A stretch of 64,000 nt of DNA from Geomesophilobacter sediminis (GCF_016458275.1 NZ_JAEMHM010000017.1:1-64000); one strand, 5' to 3'; counted from the first letter of the stretch, positions 38,333 through 47,085 are shown. Notes: a model not told the origin generated them from the sequence alone. Numbers and translations are program-made.

Positions 38333-39559
38333 TTAGAGTACCGAAACCTTCCCGAACACCCCGTCGTAGCCTGCCTCGATATCCACTTGGCCGCTGCGCA
38401 TCCTGCCGATCGCCTGCGCCAGCCGTTCCGATGAATGGCGGGCAATCTCCTCCAGCGGTGCCTCCAAGAGAACGTGAAATTCGTTCCCCACCTGTTCCAG
38501 AAGGTGCAAATAGCAGCGCAGCGCCTTCCGGCTGCTGCATTCGACCCCCAGACAGGCCGCTGCCAGATCCAGCAGGGGAATCACCGAATGAAACGCCGCG
38601 TTGCCCTTTGCGGTTTTCCCGTCTTCCCGGTCCGCCAGAAGTTCGATCCGGTGCAACACGCCGACGGTGATCTTGCCGCCGCAACCGGGGCAGCGGTAGC
38701 CGTTTGCCACCGTCTCTGCCGGCGTAAGGCGCACCCCGCAGGGTCGATGGCCGTCGGCATGGTACTTACCTTGTTCCGGGAAAAATTCCAGGGTGGAAGC
38801 CACCCCGTTGCCGGTACGGATCGCCTCGTAGACCGCGGCGTAGGAAAGATCCGTCTCAAATACCGTAGCCTCGCGTCCCAGCTTAATTGGTGAGTGGGCG
38901 TCGGAATTGGAGACCAGGGTGATACCGTCCAGCCCGGTCAGGCGGCGGTTCATCGCAGGATCTGAGGAGAGCCCGGTCTCGATGGCGTAGACGTGCGGCG
39001 TTAGCTCCTCGAAGCACTCCTCCAGGGAGCCGAATCCAGTTGCGGCACCGAAGATGGAGAAATGGGGGGTCCAGGCATGTGCCGGGATCAGGAGCGCTTC
39101 CGGGGAAGCATCGAGCACCCGCTGGAGCAGGTCCTTTGCGTCCAGTTTCAGAATGGGACGACCGTTGGCGGTCAGGCTGCCGAAAGGGGAAAGTGAGGCA
39201 TTGAGGCGCTCTGCTGCGGCAAAATCGGGGGCGTGGATCAGGGCGTGGACCTTGCGGGTACGTCCACCCTTGCGGTAGATGCAGCAAACCTCGGCCGAGA
39301 GCAGGAAGGAAACCTCGGCGCGGCAGCGTTCGGGGACATCGGTGGGGCACGGGTTCGAGCGCAGGGAGAGAAGCTTTCCGGGGCCCGGCTCCAGGGCTGA
39401 CTTCAGCTGTTCCAGCCAGGCGGGGTGGGTGAAGTCGCCGGTACCGAGAAGGGCGATTCCTTTGAGCTGTCCCCAGCGCCAGAGATTGGCCGGGGTAAGG
39501 TCGGCGCTGGTGGCCAGTGAATATGGGGAATGGATGTGGAGATCGGCGATAAGTCGCAT
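38333..39559 (-). CDS. EndoQ-type PHP-domain endonuclease
   Basis: 408 residues. The PHP metal site starts with DLHIHS (6-11), followed by GTGDFTHP, IPAHAWTPHFS and NSDAHS. A zinc-ribbon-like segment (CGVRL and YRCPGCGG) leads into VGVLHRIELLADR, a sequence characteristic of the endonuclease Q family. EndoQ, described in Thermococcales and some bacteria, nicks DNA 5' of deaminated bases. The assignment is by motif recall; other PHP hydrolases are the alternative. Confidence 0.82.
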   Translation of the reverse strand: MRLIADLHIHSPYSLATSADLTPANLWRWGQLKGIALLGTGDFTHPAWLEQLKSALEPGPGKLLSLRSNPCPTDVPERCRAEVSFLLSAEVCCIYRKGGRTRKVHALIHAPDFAAAERLNASLSPFGSLTANGRPILKLDAKDLLQRVLDASPEALLIPAHAWTPHFSIFGAATGFGSLEECFEELTPHVYAIETGLSSDPAMNRRLTGLDGITLVSNSDAHSPIKLGREATVFETDLSYAAVYEAIRTGNGVASTLEFFPEQGKYHADGHRPCGVRLTPAETVANGYRCPGCGGKITVGVLHRIELLADREDGKTAKGNAAFHSVIPLLDLAAACLGVECSSRKALRCYLHLLEQVGNEFHVLLEAPLEEIARHSSERLAQAIGRMRSGQVDIEAGYDGVFGKVSVL

Positions 39560-39603
39560 CGCATAGATATAGCATGTTTGGAAAAGCGGGGCTAGGGGCT
39601 AGG

Positions 39604-39666
39604 GGCTGGCGGCTGGCGGCTGGCGGCTGGCGGCTGGCGGCTGGCGGCTGGCGGCTGGCGGCTGGG
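39604..39666. repeat. GGCTGGC heptamer tandem repeat
   Basis: Eight perfect copies of GGCTGGC (39604-39659) and a ninth with one change. It is preceded by GGGGCTAGGGGCTA and followed by GGCGGTTGG-type degenerate units to about 39726. It lies directly upstream of the EndoQ gene; no protein reading is convincing. Confidence 0.9.
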
Positions 39667-39815
39667 GCGGTTGGGGCGGTTGGAGCGGTTAGAGGCTGGG
39701 GCGGTTGGAGGCTGGCGGCTGGCACCGGTGGGTTTTGGTGTCCTTGGTGTCCCTTAGGTCCCTCTGTTGCGATAAAAAAGCAGCGCCGGAGGAGTCGTCC
39801 CCGGCGCTGTTGTCG

Positions 39816-40115
39816 TTACAGTTCCAGCAGCGTCTGGTCCAGCCTGATCGCCAGACCGCTGTCGGTGGTACGGACCACCATCCCGCTGAGGTTGCAGAGC
39901 CGGGAAGGGTGGTCGTCGTGGTAAATGGTGATGTCCACCGCCTCGGCCAGGGGAATCCGGAGGGTGGTGCTTACGAAGACGCCGTTGATACTCATGTCTC
40001 TCAACTGGGCTTCCGTGGTCTGGCCCCGGTGGGTCACCTTCACCTGGTAGTCGACCGGAAACCGCATGTAACGCCGTCTTTCATGCATCCCCGCGAATTC
40101 GCGATAGGTGGACAC
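39816..40115 (-). CDS. PilZ-domain protein
   Basis: 99 residues from the GTG at 40115, which has GGGAGGATC upstream; the longer frame overlaps poor sequence. The c-di-GMP motifs RRRYMR (RxxxR) and DMSINGVF (DxSxxG) are complete. A single-domain c-di-GMP receptor, 73 bases after the chemotaxis receptor gene, so a link to motility is plausible. Confidence 0.88.
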   Translation of the reverse strand: MSTYREFAGMHERRRYMRFPVDYQVKVTHRGQTTEAQLRDMSINGVFVSTTLRIPLAEAVDITIYHDDHPSRLCNLSGMVVRTTDSGLAIRLDQTLLEL

Positions 40116-40188
40116 GTTCGATCCTCCCTCGTCCGATATCCTGCGTGCGCTGTCTGCCAAGGCTGCCGCGCGGCTGGTGGCCGGTTTG

Positions 40189-41880
40189 TTAGTAGCGCTC
40201 AAATTCTGCATCATCCTCCCCCATCTTCACATCAACGCCGCTGAGGGCACTGTCCATCCCCTTTTTCGGTGCCGGCGTTACGTGTCTGGCCGGGATCGGC
40301 GCCGCGTGGCCTATCTTGCGCAGCTCCCGGTGTCCTTCGTTGTGCTGGCGGCGGCCGGCGATCCCGCCGTGGCTGTCGGTCTTGAAGAAAGCGACCGCCG
40401 ACTGAAGCTGTTCGGCCTGGCTGGAAAGCTCCTCGGATGTGGAGGACATCTCTTCGGCCGCCGAAGCGTTTTGCTGGATAACCTGGTCGAGCTGCTGCAT
40501 CGCCTTGTTGATCTGCTCGCCACCGGTGTCCTGTTCGCGGCACGCGGCGGCGATTTCCTGAACCAACTCCGCCGTCCGCTGGATGTCGGGAACCATCTGG
40601 GTCAGCATGCCCCCGGCCTTCTCGGCGATGCTGACCGAGGAGGTAGAAAGATCGGAAATCTCGGCAGCAGCCTTTTGGCTCCGCTCGGCCAGTTTGCGGA
40701 CTTCGCTCGCCACGACGGCAAATCCTTTGCCGTGTTCTCCGGCGCGGGCCGCCTCGATCGCGGCATTGAGGGCGAGCAGGTTGGTCTGCCGCGCGATCTC
40801 CTCGATGATGTTGATCTTGCCGGCGATCTCCTTCATGGCAGCAACCGTCTGCTGCACCGCCTCGCCCCCCTCCTGGGCATCCTTCGCGGATTTGAGGGAA
40901 ATCTTCTCGGTCTGCAGGGCGTTGTCGGCGTTTTGCTTGATGTTGGCCGACATCTCTTCCATCGAGGAGGAGGCCTCTTCGGCGCTGGCTGCCTGCTCGG
41001 TGGCCCCCTGCGACATCGTTTCCGCGCTCGCGGAGAGTTCCTGGCTTCCTGCCGCAACGTTGTCGGCGGCGGTGGTGACCTCGGCAACGACCTCCTTCAA
41101 CCGCGCCACCATCTCGTTGAGTGCTGCGGCGAGCTGCCCGACCTCGTCTTTGCGATGCAGGTCGATCTGCCGGGTCAGGTCACCGGAGGCGACCGCTTCG
41201 GAGAACTCCACCCCCTTGCGCAAAGGTGCGGCGATGCTGCGGGCGATGAAGAGCCCAAGGAGGATAGCCAAGGTCACCCCCGAAGAAACCAGGATAACGG
41301 TAAGGGTGATCGCACGGACGGCCATCGCGCCATTTTCGACGTTGGCCTTCTTGGCGTCGTCGGTTTTCAGGTCCGAAAGTTTTTGGATGGCGTCGTCAAC
41401 GTTTTTGGCCGCCGCAGTCCCTTCGGGGCTCTTCAGCTCGACCAAGGCCGCATCGGTCCTTCCGGCTATGGCCAATTCACAGACCTTGTTCCAGATCGGG
41501 TCGTACTTGTTGAGCGCTTCCTGGGCCTTTTGGGCCTGGCGCTTTTCTTCTTCGTTGTTGGAAGCCTGGGCCGCCTTTTTCAGATCCTCGTCGACCTTCT
41601 TGTCGAGCTCCTTGATGCGGGCCAGGAGCTCATTTTTTTCCTCGGCGGAGTGGGCCAGGATGATGTCCCGCAACGCCACCCGCTGCAGTTGGAACTCGCT
41701 CGCCACGTCGATCAGGTAGGAGAGGGGCATTGCATTTAGCTCGTACATGTCATCGGCTTCAGCTTTGAGAAGCTTCAGCTTGCTCACGGAAATGTATCCG
41801 GTAATCACGGAAAAGAGCGCGATGAGAAGGAAGCTGCCGATCAGTTTCTTGCCGATCTTCATGTCGTAGAACCATTGCAT
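40189..41880 (-). CDS. Methyl-accepting chemotaxis protein
   Basis: 563 residues; AGGAGG precedes the ATG. Membrane helices at about 13-33 and 188-212 enclose a four-helix-bundle periplasmic sensor domain (about 35-187). A HAMP domain and signalling coiled coil follow, with the hairpin tip [21 protein letters not shown]. The C terminus is a basic tail ending in an acidic DAEFERY that could serve as a tether; it is not the enterobacterial NWETF motif. Confidence 0.94.
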   Translation of the reverse strand: MQWFYDMKIGKKLIGSFLLIALFSVITGYISVSKLKLLKAEADDMYELNAMPLSYLIDVASEFQLQRVALRDIILAHSAEEKNELLARIKELDKKVDEDLKKAAQASNNEEEKRQAQKAQEALNKYDPIWNKVCELAIAGRTDAALVELKSPEGTAAAKNVDDAIQKLSDLKTDDAKKANVENGAMAVRAITLTVILVSSGVTLAILLGLFIARSIAAPLRKGVEFSEAVASGDLTRQIDLHRKDEVGQLAAALNEMVARLKEVVAEVTTAADNVAAGSQELSASAETMSQGATEQAASAEEASSSMEEMSANIKQNADNALQTEKISLKSAKDAQEGGEAVQQTVAAMKEIAGKINIIEEIARQTNLLALNAAIEAARAGEHGKGFAVVASEVRKLAERSQKAAAEISDLSTSSVSIAEKAGGMLTQMVPDIQRTAELVQEIAAACREQDTGGEQINKAMQQLDQVIQQNASAAEEMSSTSEELSSQAEQLQSAVAFFKTDSHGGIAGRRQHNEGHRELRKIGHAAPIPARHVTPAPKKGMDSALSGVDVKMGEDDAEFERY

Positions 41881-42070
41881 ACTCGACCTCCTGTTGGGGA
41901 CTCACAAACACAATAAATTAGACGCTACTTATGTTTGTTTAGGCCACGTGCATCGATTGTGGTCGGAGCGATGTTGCAGCAGACTTTGCCTGTGGGGAAT
42001 GTTTGACAGTGTATCGTCTGCATTCTTACCGTTTCGGTGGCAGCTCTAAAAACTTTAACCAGAAAAAACA

Positions 42071-42103
42071 AAAAAAGGACCTGAATTTACTCAGGTCCTT
42101 TCT
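42071..42103 (-). terminator. Intrinsic terminator of the merR-type gene
   Basis: AAAGGACCTGA pairs with TCAGGTCCTTT around ATTTAC, with A- and T-rich flanks on both sides. It lies about 65 bases downstream of the MerR-family stop. The remaining bases of 41881-42168 contain no recognised feature apart from the receptor leader. Confidence 0.85.
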
Positions 42104-42168
42104 TGCGGCTCTAGTGCGTTGACTTACTCTGGGGCGGGACGTTCGGCTGCCGGTCTTCGGGGCCAAGC

Positions 42169-42582
42169 TTACTTCGCTTCCTCCGCCAGTTCCGCCATCC
42201 GGCCCGTCATCCGCTGACGGTAGGAAACGATGTCCTTGCGCAACGAAGCCAGCTTTGCCATTTTCTCGTCGATCTTGTCGATGTGCTCGTCGAGAATCTC
42301 GACCAAGCGCGGAATCATGCGTTCGGTCAGCTTTGCTTCTCCGTAAGCGGCATAGAGGTCCTGCATCTCCTTGATGGTCAGACCCAGTTCCTTCAGCTTC
42401 ATGATGAATTTGATGCGCCGCACATAGTAAGGGGTGAAGCCGCGGGTCGCCCCGTCGCTGCGCTGCACCGACTCGAGGATACCCACCTCCTCCCAGTAGC
42501 GGATGGTGCGGGTGGTGAGCCCGAACTTTATGGCAAGTTCTCCGATCGGAGTGACCTCGTCGCCGTCTTTCTCGAAATCCAT
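42169..42582 (-). CDS. MerR-family transcriptional regulator
   Basis: 137 residues. An N-terminal winged helix-turn-helix (about 10-75) contains TIRYWEEVGIL and GFTPYYVRRI. A coiled-coil dimerisation helix follows (about 85-130), with no cysteine for metal binding. It is divergent from the nitroreductase gene and probably controls both promoters. Confidence 0.92.
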   Translation of the reverse strand: MDFEKDGDEVTPIGELAIKFGLTTRTIRYWEEVGILESVQRSDGATRGFTPYYVRRIKFIMKLKELGLTIKEMQDLYAAYGEAKLTERMIPRLVEILDEHIDKIDEKMAKLASLRKDIVSYRQRMTGRMAELAEEAK

Positions 42583-42611
42583 GTTGTTTCCTTTTACGTT
42601 AATTTTTGAAC

Positions 42612-42641
42612 AATGTAGTGCATAAGCCCTTTACCTGTCAA
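42612..42641 (-). promoter_or_regulatory. Candidate promoter of the merR-type gene
   Basis: TTGACA (42636-42641) and TACATT (42612-42617) on the minus strand, spacer 18. AACAATGT at 42609-42616 overlaps the -10 box and recurs in the divergent promoter at 42824-42831, a possible shared operator half-site. Confidence 0.5.
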
Positions 42642-42816
42642 CGGCGTTTAGCCTATATTTGCCGTTCATGCCGATTCAGGGGCCGAAACAGCGGTTCAAA
42701 AACGTGCGAAAGGGGGGATGAACCAGGAAAGACCGCCGGGGTGTGCGGAGAAAGCCGATCCGGCAATGATGTCGGCCAGGCCCCGGCGTCGGGCTCGTTT
42801 GGACCGAAGGTAATCA

Positions 42817-42845
42817 TTTACAAAACAATGTTTTTGTTGTATAGA
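42817..42845 (+). promoter_or_regulatory. Candidate promoter and dyad of the nitroreductase operon
   Basis: TTTACA (42817-42822) and TATAGA (42840-42845), spacer 17. The spacer contains a near-palindrome (ACAAAACA-A-TGTTTTTGT) suited to a dimeric regulator. The interval 42646-42816 shows nothing else. Confidence 0.5.
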
Positions 42846-42875
42846 CAAAAGCAGCTAACTGAAAAGGAGGCTATT

Positions 42876-43409
42876 TTGGACGTCCTGCAGGTGATCGCCG
42901 ATCGGCGCAGCATTCGGAAGTATACCGATGCGCCGGTTGAGAAAGAAAAAATAGAACAGGTGCTTAACGCGGCGCGGCTTGCCCCCTCGTGGAAGAACCT
43001 GCAGTGCTGGCGGTTCCTGGTGCTCACCGATCCGGAGCAAAAGGGCCGGCTCCTGGAAGCCTTCCCCGGCGATAACCCCGGCAGGGGCGCCCTCGCCGCC
43101 GCTCCCTGCGTTATCGTGGTTTGCGCCGACCCGACGGAGTCCGGGGTGGAAAACGGGATCGAATACTACATCGCCGATACTGCCATCGCCTTCGAGCACC
43201 TCTGCCTGGCTGCCCACAGCCTGGGCCTGGGCACCTGCTGGATGGGATGGTTCGACGAAGCACCCATCAAGGCGGCACTGGGGATACCGGAGGGGATCCG
43301 GATCGTCGGCATGACCCCCTTGGGATATCCCGATCAGCAGCCCAAGCCGCGCCCGCGCAAGGCCCTGGCCGAGATCGCCTTCTTCGAGAAGTGGGGTGCG
43401 GCATGCTGA
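42876..43409 (+). CDS. Nitroreductase-family FMN protein
   Basis: 177 residues from the TTG at 42876, placed 5 bases after AAGGAGG and giving the standard start DVLQVIADRRSIRKY. FMN contacts are in RRSIRKY, APSWKNLQ and LGTCWMGW. Probably an NAD(P)H-dependent flavin oxidoreductase; the substrate is unknown. Overlaps the M24 peptidase by 7 bases. Confidence 0.9.
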   Translation: MDVLQVIADRRSIRKYTDAPVEKEKIEQVLNAARLAPSWKNLQCWRFLVLTDPEQKGRLLEAFPGDNPGRGALAAAPCVIVVCADPTESGVENGIEYYIADTAIAFEHLCLAAHSLGLGTCWMGWFDEAPIKAALGIPEGIRIVGMTPLGYPDQQPKPRPRKALAEIAFFEKWGAAC

Positions 43410-44569
43410 TCCGTTCGGAATCCGAGGCCCGCATCGCACGGTTGCAGGGGGAGCTCTCCGCTCAAGGGATCGACGCCGCCCTCATCCTGCATCCCATCGA
43501 CATCTTCTATTTCTCCGGTACCCGGCAGACTTCGGCCCTGCTGGTCCCTGCGGCCGGGGCGCCGGTCCTCTGGGTCCGGAAGAGCCTTTCCCGTGCCCAG
43601 GAGGAATCGGCGGTAACCGTTCTTCCCTTCCCGTCCAGCCGTGACTTCGCCCAGCAGCTTCCCGAAGGTATCCGCACCATCGGATTCACCTTCGATGTTT
43701 TGCCGGTGCAGCAGTACAACTTCTACGCCAAGCTATTGCCGGGGAAGGAGTTCGTCGACATCTCGGCGATCAACCGCGATCTCCGCTCGGTGAAATCTCC
43801 CTATGAACTGGAGCTGATGCGGGCCAGCGGGCGCCGCACCTGTGCGGTCTTCGCTGAAGTGCCGCAGTTTTTGAAGCCCGGAATGCGCGAGGTCGACCTG
43901 GCCGCCGAATTCGAATACCGGCTGCGCCGGGCCGGGTCCGAGGGGCTTACCCGGATGCGCGCCTTCAACCAGGAAATCTTCATGGGGCTCACCGTATCCG
44001 GCTCCCGCGCCGAGGCCCCGGGCTTCTTCGACGGTGCCGTCACCGGACGCGGCCTTTCCGCCGCCGCCCCGCACGGCGCCTCCCTCGCCCCCATCGACCG
44101 CGATGTCCCGATCATCCTCGATTTCACCGGGATCTGGGACGGCTACGTGGTCGACGTGACCCGCATTTTCGTCCTCGGCAAACTCAGCGAACGCCTCACC
44201 CACGCCTACCAGACCTCCCTGGCGATACAGCAGTACCTGGCCGAGCACCTCAAACCGGGGGTGATCTGCGAAGAGCTGTTCCAGGCGGCCGCTGCGATGG
44301 CCGAGGATGCCGGCCTGGGGAGGAACTTCATGGGGGCCCCCGGCGAGAACGCCCGCTTTGTGGGGCACGGTGTCGGGCTTGAGCTGGACGAGTACCCCGT
44401 GCTTGCCCAGGGCTTCAAGGTCCCCCTCAAGGCGGGACAGACCATTGCCATTGAACCGAAGTTCGTGATCCCGGGAGAGGGCGTGCTCGGCATCGAGAAC
44501 ACCTTCGCGGTAACCGAGCAGGGCGGGGAAAACCTGACCCAGTCTTCCGACGAGATCGTGTACTTGTGA
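43403..44569 (+). CDS. M24-family (Xaa-Pro type) aminopeptidase
   Basis: 388 residues. A creatinase-like N-terminal domain (about 1-135) is followed by the pita-bread domain with all five metal ligands: DFTGIWDGYVVDVTR (two Asp), GHGVGLELDE (His), IEPKF (Glu) and GIENTF (Glu). It starts inside the nitroreductase gene, so the two are co-translated. Confidence 0.92.
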   Translation: MLIRSESEARIARLQGELSAQGIDAALILHPIDIFYFSGTRQTSALLVPAAGAPVLWVRKSLSRAQEESAVTVLPFPSSRDFAQQLPEGIRTIGFTFDVLPVQQYNFYAKLLPGKEFVDISAINRDLRSVKSPYELELMRASGRRTCAVFAEVPQFLKPGMREVDLAAEFEYRLRRAGSEGLTRMRAFNQEIFMGLTVSGSRAEAPGFFDGAVTGRGLSAAAPHGASLAPIDRDVPIILDFTGIWDGYVVDVTRIFVLGKLSERLTHAYQTSLAIQQYLAEHLKPGVICEELFQAAAAMAEDAGLGRNFMGAPGENARFVGHGVGLELDEYPVLAQGFKVPLKAGQTIAIEPKFVIPGEGVLGIENTFAVTEQGGENLTQSSDEIVYL

Positions 44570-44612
44570 TGTAGATCCACTGCAATCGGCTCTTCTGCCG
44601 GCCGATGGATTT

Positions 44613-44642
44613 GGGGTAACCGACGGGTTGCCCCTTTTTTTT
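44613..44642 (+). terminator. Intrinsic terminator
   Basis: GGGGTAACC pairs with GGTTGCCCC (one G-U pair) around CGACG, followed by eight T residues (44635-44642). Closes the nitroreductase-M24 operon. Confidence 0.9.
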
Positions 44643-44709
44643 GTTCTTCCGGCGCTCCCGGGAACCTGCCGCCCATTTCCCGGCGGCACTCCCGGACCCG
44701 ATTGTGTTG

Positions 44710-44715
44710 TATAAT
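44710..44715 (+). promoter_or_regulatory. Consensus -10 box upstream of the selenoprotein gene
   Basis: A perfect TATAAT lies 72 bases before the ATG; no clear -35 box was seen at the right distance, so the promoter may need an activator or be weak. Confidence 0.4.
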
Positions 44716-44787
44716 GAGCCAGCGCCGGATCAATTCTGAACCGGGCGGTTGCCGGACACTGACTCTGGCACCCAGAGGGGGCTCCCT

Positions 44788-45390
44788 ATGAAAGAGAATC
44801 AAGTCGTCGAAGTCTTTTTTGACTATATTTGACCGTGGTGCTATTTCAGTACGGTTCGTACTGACCGATTGCAAAAAGAGTACGGCGTCCAGTTCCAATG
44901 GACCGTCTTCCCGCTGCATCCGGATATTCCCGAGGAAGGGGTGGAGATCCGGGACTTCTTCGGCGGGAAAGGGTATGACCTTGATGCCATGCAGGCCCGA
45001 CTGGTGACGGTTGCCGAGCAGGAGGGGCTTCCTCTTGGCTCCCGCACCCGGATCTCCAACGGAACCCGGGCCCAGGAAGTGGGGAAGTTTGCCGAACAAT
45101 CCGGGCGGTTCCTGGAGTATCAGAAGGCGATGTACCATGCCTACTTCGTCGAGGGGAAAAACATCGCGCGGGTGGAGGAACTCCTCGCGGTCGCGGAAAA
45201 AGTGGGGCTTCCTGTCGACGAGACGCGGCGGGTGCTTGAAGAGGGACGTTTCCGCGCCGCCGTCAACCGCGATTGGGATCGCTCCCGCGACCTCGGCATC
45301 ACCGGCGTCCCCGCCTTTGTATATCGGGGCAGGATGATGGTCGGATTCCAGCACTACGCCGACTTCGTCCGCTTCATCGAAAAGTGGTAA
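44788..45390 (+). CDS. Selenocysteine-containing DsbA/FrnE-family oxidoreductase
   Basis: The ATG at 44788 has GAGGGGG 6 bases upstream. Codon 15 is an in-frame TGA (44830-44832) exactly where the DsbA/FrnE family has the first active-site cysteine: FFDYI-U-PWCYF instead of CPWC. Beyond the TGA the frame runs without a break to a TAA at 45390, giving 200 residues. It keeps the family features PLHPDIPEEG, the helical insert and the cis-proline segment GITGVPAFVYRG. A stem-loop suited to SECIS function lies 20 bases after the TGA. Reading from a downstream start would lose the active site and first strand. No signal peptide, so cytoplasmic. Confidence 0.9.
44830..44864 (+). promoter_or_regulatory. 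Bacterial SECIS-like hairpin
   Basis: After the TGA (44830-44832), TCAGTAC (44846-44852) and GTACTGA (44858-44864) form a perfect 7-bp stem with a GGTTC loop. The loop starts 21 bases after the TGA, inside the window known for bacterial SECIS elements, and carries the G and U that SelB reads in known cases. Confidence 0.8.
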
Positions 45391-45409
45391 ATCCGGAAAG
45401 GAGGCTGTT

Positions 45410-45706
45410 ATGAACGTTATCGTCGATCTTTGCGTGGTCCCGCTGGGGGTTGGGGTTTCCCTCTCGCCCTATATTGCGGCGTGCGAAAAGGTGCTCACCG
45501 AGGCGGGGCTGAAGGTAGCGCTGCATGCTTACGGGACCAATATCGAAGGGGAGTGGGATGCCGTCTTTGCCGCGATCAAGCGCTGCCATGAGGTGGTCCA
45601 CGAGATGGGGGCGCCGCGGATCTCGACGACGGTGAAGCTTGGAACCCGTACCGACCGGGCCCAGAGCATGGAAGACAAGGTAAAAAGCGTCCAGGCCAAG
45701 ATGTAA
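45410..45706 (+). CDS. MTH1187/YqgV-family thiamine-binding-type protein
   Basis: 98 residues with AAAGGAGG upstream. The fold signature VDLCVVPLGVGVSLSPYIA and the HAYGTNIEGEWD segment match the MTH1187 family, ferredoxin-like tetramers that bind thiamine or its parts in some members. It follows the selenoprotein gene by 19 bases, so the two are probably one transcript. Confidence 0.9.
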   Translation: MNVIVDLCVVPLGVGVSLSPYIAACEKVLTEAGLKVALHAYGTNIEGEWDAVFAAIKRCHEVVHEMGAPRISTTVKLGTRTDRAQSMEDKVKSVQAKM

Positions 45707-45730
45707 GCGGGAAGTTTTGCCTGGGAAAGG

Positions 45731-45763
45731 AAAAGCCCCCGGAAGATCTCCGGGGGCTTTTTT
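45731..45763 (+). terminator. Intrinsic terminator
   Basis: AAAGCCCCCGGA pairs with TCCGGGGGCTTT around AGATC, then a T-run. It ends the selenoprotein-MTH1187 transcript. Confidence 0.9.
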
Positions 45764-45778
45764 ATTGGCTGATCGACT

Positions 45779-45812
45779 CCCTCTCCCTCCGGGAAAGGGG
45801 TGGGTGAGGGGA
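45779..45812. repeat. CCCTCTCCCTCCGGGAAAGG-type repeat
   Basis: A self-complementary CCTCTCCC/GGGAAAGG core followed by GGGTGAGGGG. The same core type occurs at 50559-50652 and 50868-50901, marking a second dispersed repeat family in the window. Confidence 0.6.
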
Positions 45813-45876
45813 GCCGGCCGTAAGGATCACCATCTCTCACCCGGCTTCCGGCCACCACCTTCCCAGGGGGGGCTTC

Positions 45877-46422
45877 TTACCGCTTCTCCCGGCACGGGGG
45901 AGGCGGCGGGGGCGCGACCTCATCGCGGAACCAGCGCCAGTGCCGGGCCTGTTCCTGAACGGCGAAGACGTAAGGCTCCTTCCGGGGAGCCGGATAGTCT
46001 CTGGGCACCGGGGCGAACTCGCTCCCCTGGAAAGGCTCGCAGTAGAACTCGACCAGGAGCGGACCGGGGATCGGCTCGCTCAGGTTGGAGTAGTTGACGA
46101 CCCGGGCGCAGACCTGGTTGTTGGCAATGGTGGTGATGGGGCCGGGGAGCCGGTCCTGTCCCGGAATCCCGCGAAAGACGACCCCTTCGGGTTCGTTGGT
46201 GAAATGAATCGTGGTCGGGGTGCATTCGGTGACCAGAATGGCCGGGGTCGAGGTCGGCAGCCCCAAAAGCGGCTCGGTCTTGGTCCAGTACAGCTGGAAC
46301 GTGCGGTCCTTGCCGAAGGCATCGGGACCGGTCGTCTGGCCCTGGAAGACATAGGTAGTGCAGCCCGCGGCGCTAAGGGCCGCCACGATGAGGACCAGGG
46401 TGCGGATCAGGTGCCATGACAT
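45877..46422 (-). CDS. Lipoprotein of unknown function
   Basis: 181 residues from the ATG at 46422. Lipobox LSAAGC with the Cys near residue 20. The body has a WTKTEPLLGLPTSTPA region and ends in a Pro-run (EVAPPPPPPC). No family was recognised. It lies 78 bases downstream of the next secreted-protein gene on the same strand. Confidence 0.65.
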   Translation of the reverse strand: MSWHLIRTLVLIVAALSAAGCTTYVFQGQTTGPDAFGKDRTFQLYWTKTEPLLGLPTSTPAILVTECTPTTIHFTNEPEGVVFRGIPGQDRLPGPITTIANNQVCARVVNYSNLSEPIPGPLLVEFYCEPFQGSEFAPVPRDYPAPRKEPYVFAVQEQARHWRWFRDEVAPPPPPPCREKR

Positions 46423-46500
46423 GGTGTCTTCTCCTAAAGGCGGGAGGTGCTCCCGCCGGTCAGTCCAGCCGTCAGCCAAGGGAAACGCCTGCGGATGCGC

Positions 46501-47085
46501 CTACCTTACCGTAAGAACCTTCAACTCCGTTCCCGGAGGAAGCGGCTGCTCGTCGGCGATGGTCGCGGGGAGGGTCGGTGTCAAATCGGTATCGCTCACC
46601 AGGCTCTGCACCACGGTATCCCGTCCGCCGTCCCCCAGGCTGATCTCCTTGAAGTCCCGCACGCCGCTTTCCTCGTCCACCTGGACGTCCCGGTGGCCGG
46701 TGACCTGGCAAGCTGCGGTCGCCTTTCCGGGAGTGAGACAACGCTCCAGGCGCTTGGCCCGGTTGAGGATGTCGCGGTTGGCGGTGGCTACCAATTTTAC
46801 GTTCTGCAGTTCCTCCATCGACTGGGTGGCGGTGAAGGAGAGCTGCCGGTACCCTTCTCCTTTCTTCTCGACAATCCATGCGGAGACGGCGATGCCTCCC
46901 GATTTCTGGGCCACCGCGATCTTGGCGAAACATCCCCGGGGGGTTTTGCCGGACCATGCTTGATTGTGGAAGATGTCGGCGAAGGTCTTGGTGGTGCAGG
47001 TAGCAAGGTTGGCAACGTCGCCGGCGTGGGCGGAAACGGGCAACAGCACCGCAAGGGCGAGCATGAGGTGTCGGAAGTGCTTCAT
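46501..47085 (-). CDS. Secreted protein of unknown function
   Basis: 194 residues with a clear signal peptide (MLALAVLLPVSAHA, cleavage near 21) and four cysteines in the mature part (ATCTTK, RGCFAK, ERCLTP, AACQVT) that could form two disulfides. No family recognised. Probably in one unit with the lipoprotein gene downstream. Confidence 0.65.
   Translation of the reverse strand: MKHFRHLMLALAVLLPVSAHAGDVANLATCTTKTFADIFHNQAWSGKTPRGCFAKIAVAQKSGGIAVSAWIVEKKGEGYRQLSFTATQSMEELQNVKLVATANRDILNRAKRLERCLTPGKATAACQVTGHRDVQVDEESGVRDFKEISLGDGGRDTVVQSLVSDTDLTPTLPATIADEQPLPPGTELKVLTVR

Noticed and set aside
41860-41960. Sigma-28 type promoter before the chemotaxis receptor
   Set aside because: A TAAA is present, but no GCCGATAA-like box lies at the right distance.
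44869-45390. A 173-residue gene starting at the TTG at 44869
   Set aside because: It begins after the active site of the DsbA/FrnE fold and has no ribosome site. The true start is the ATG at 44788 with a selenocysteine TGA.
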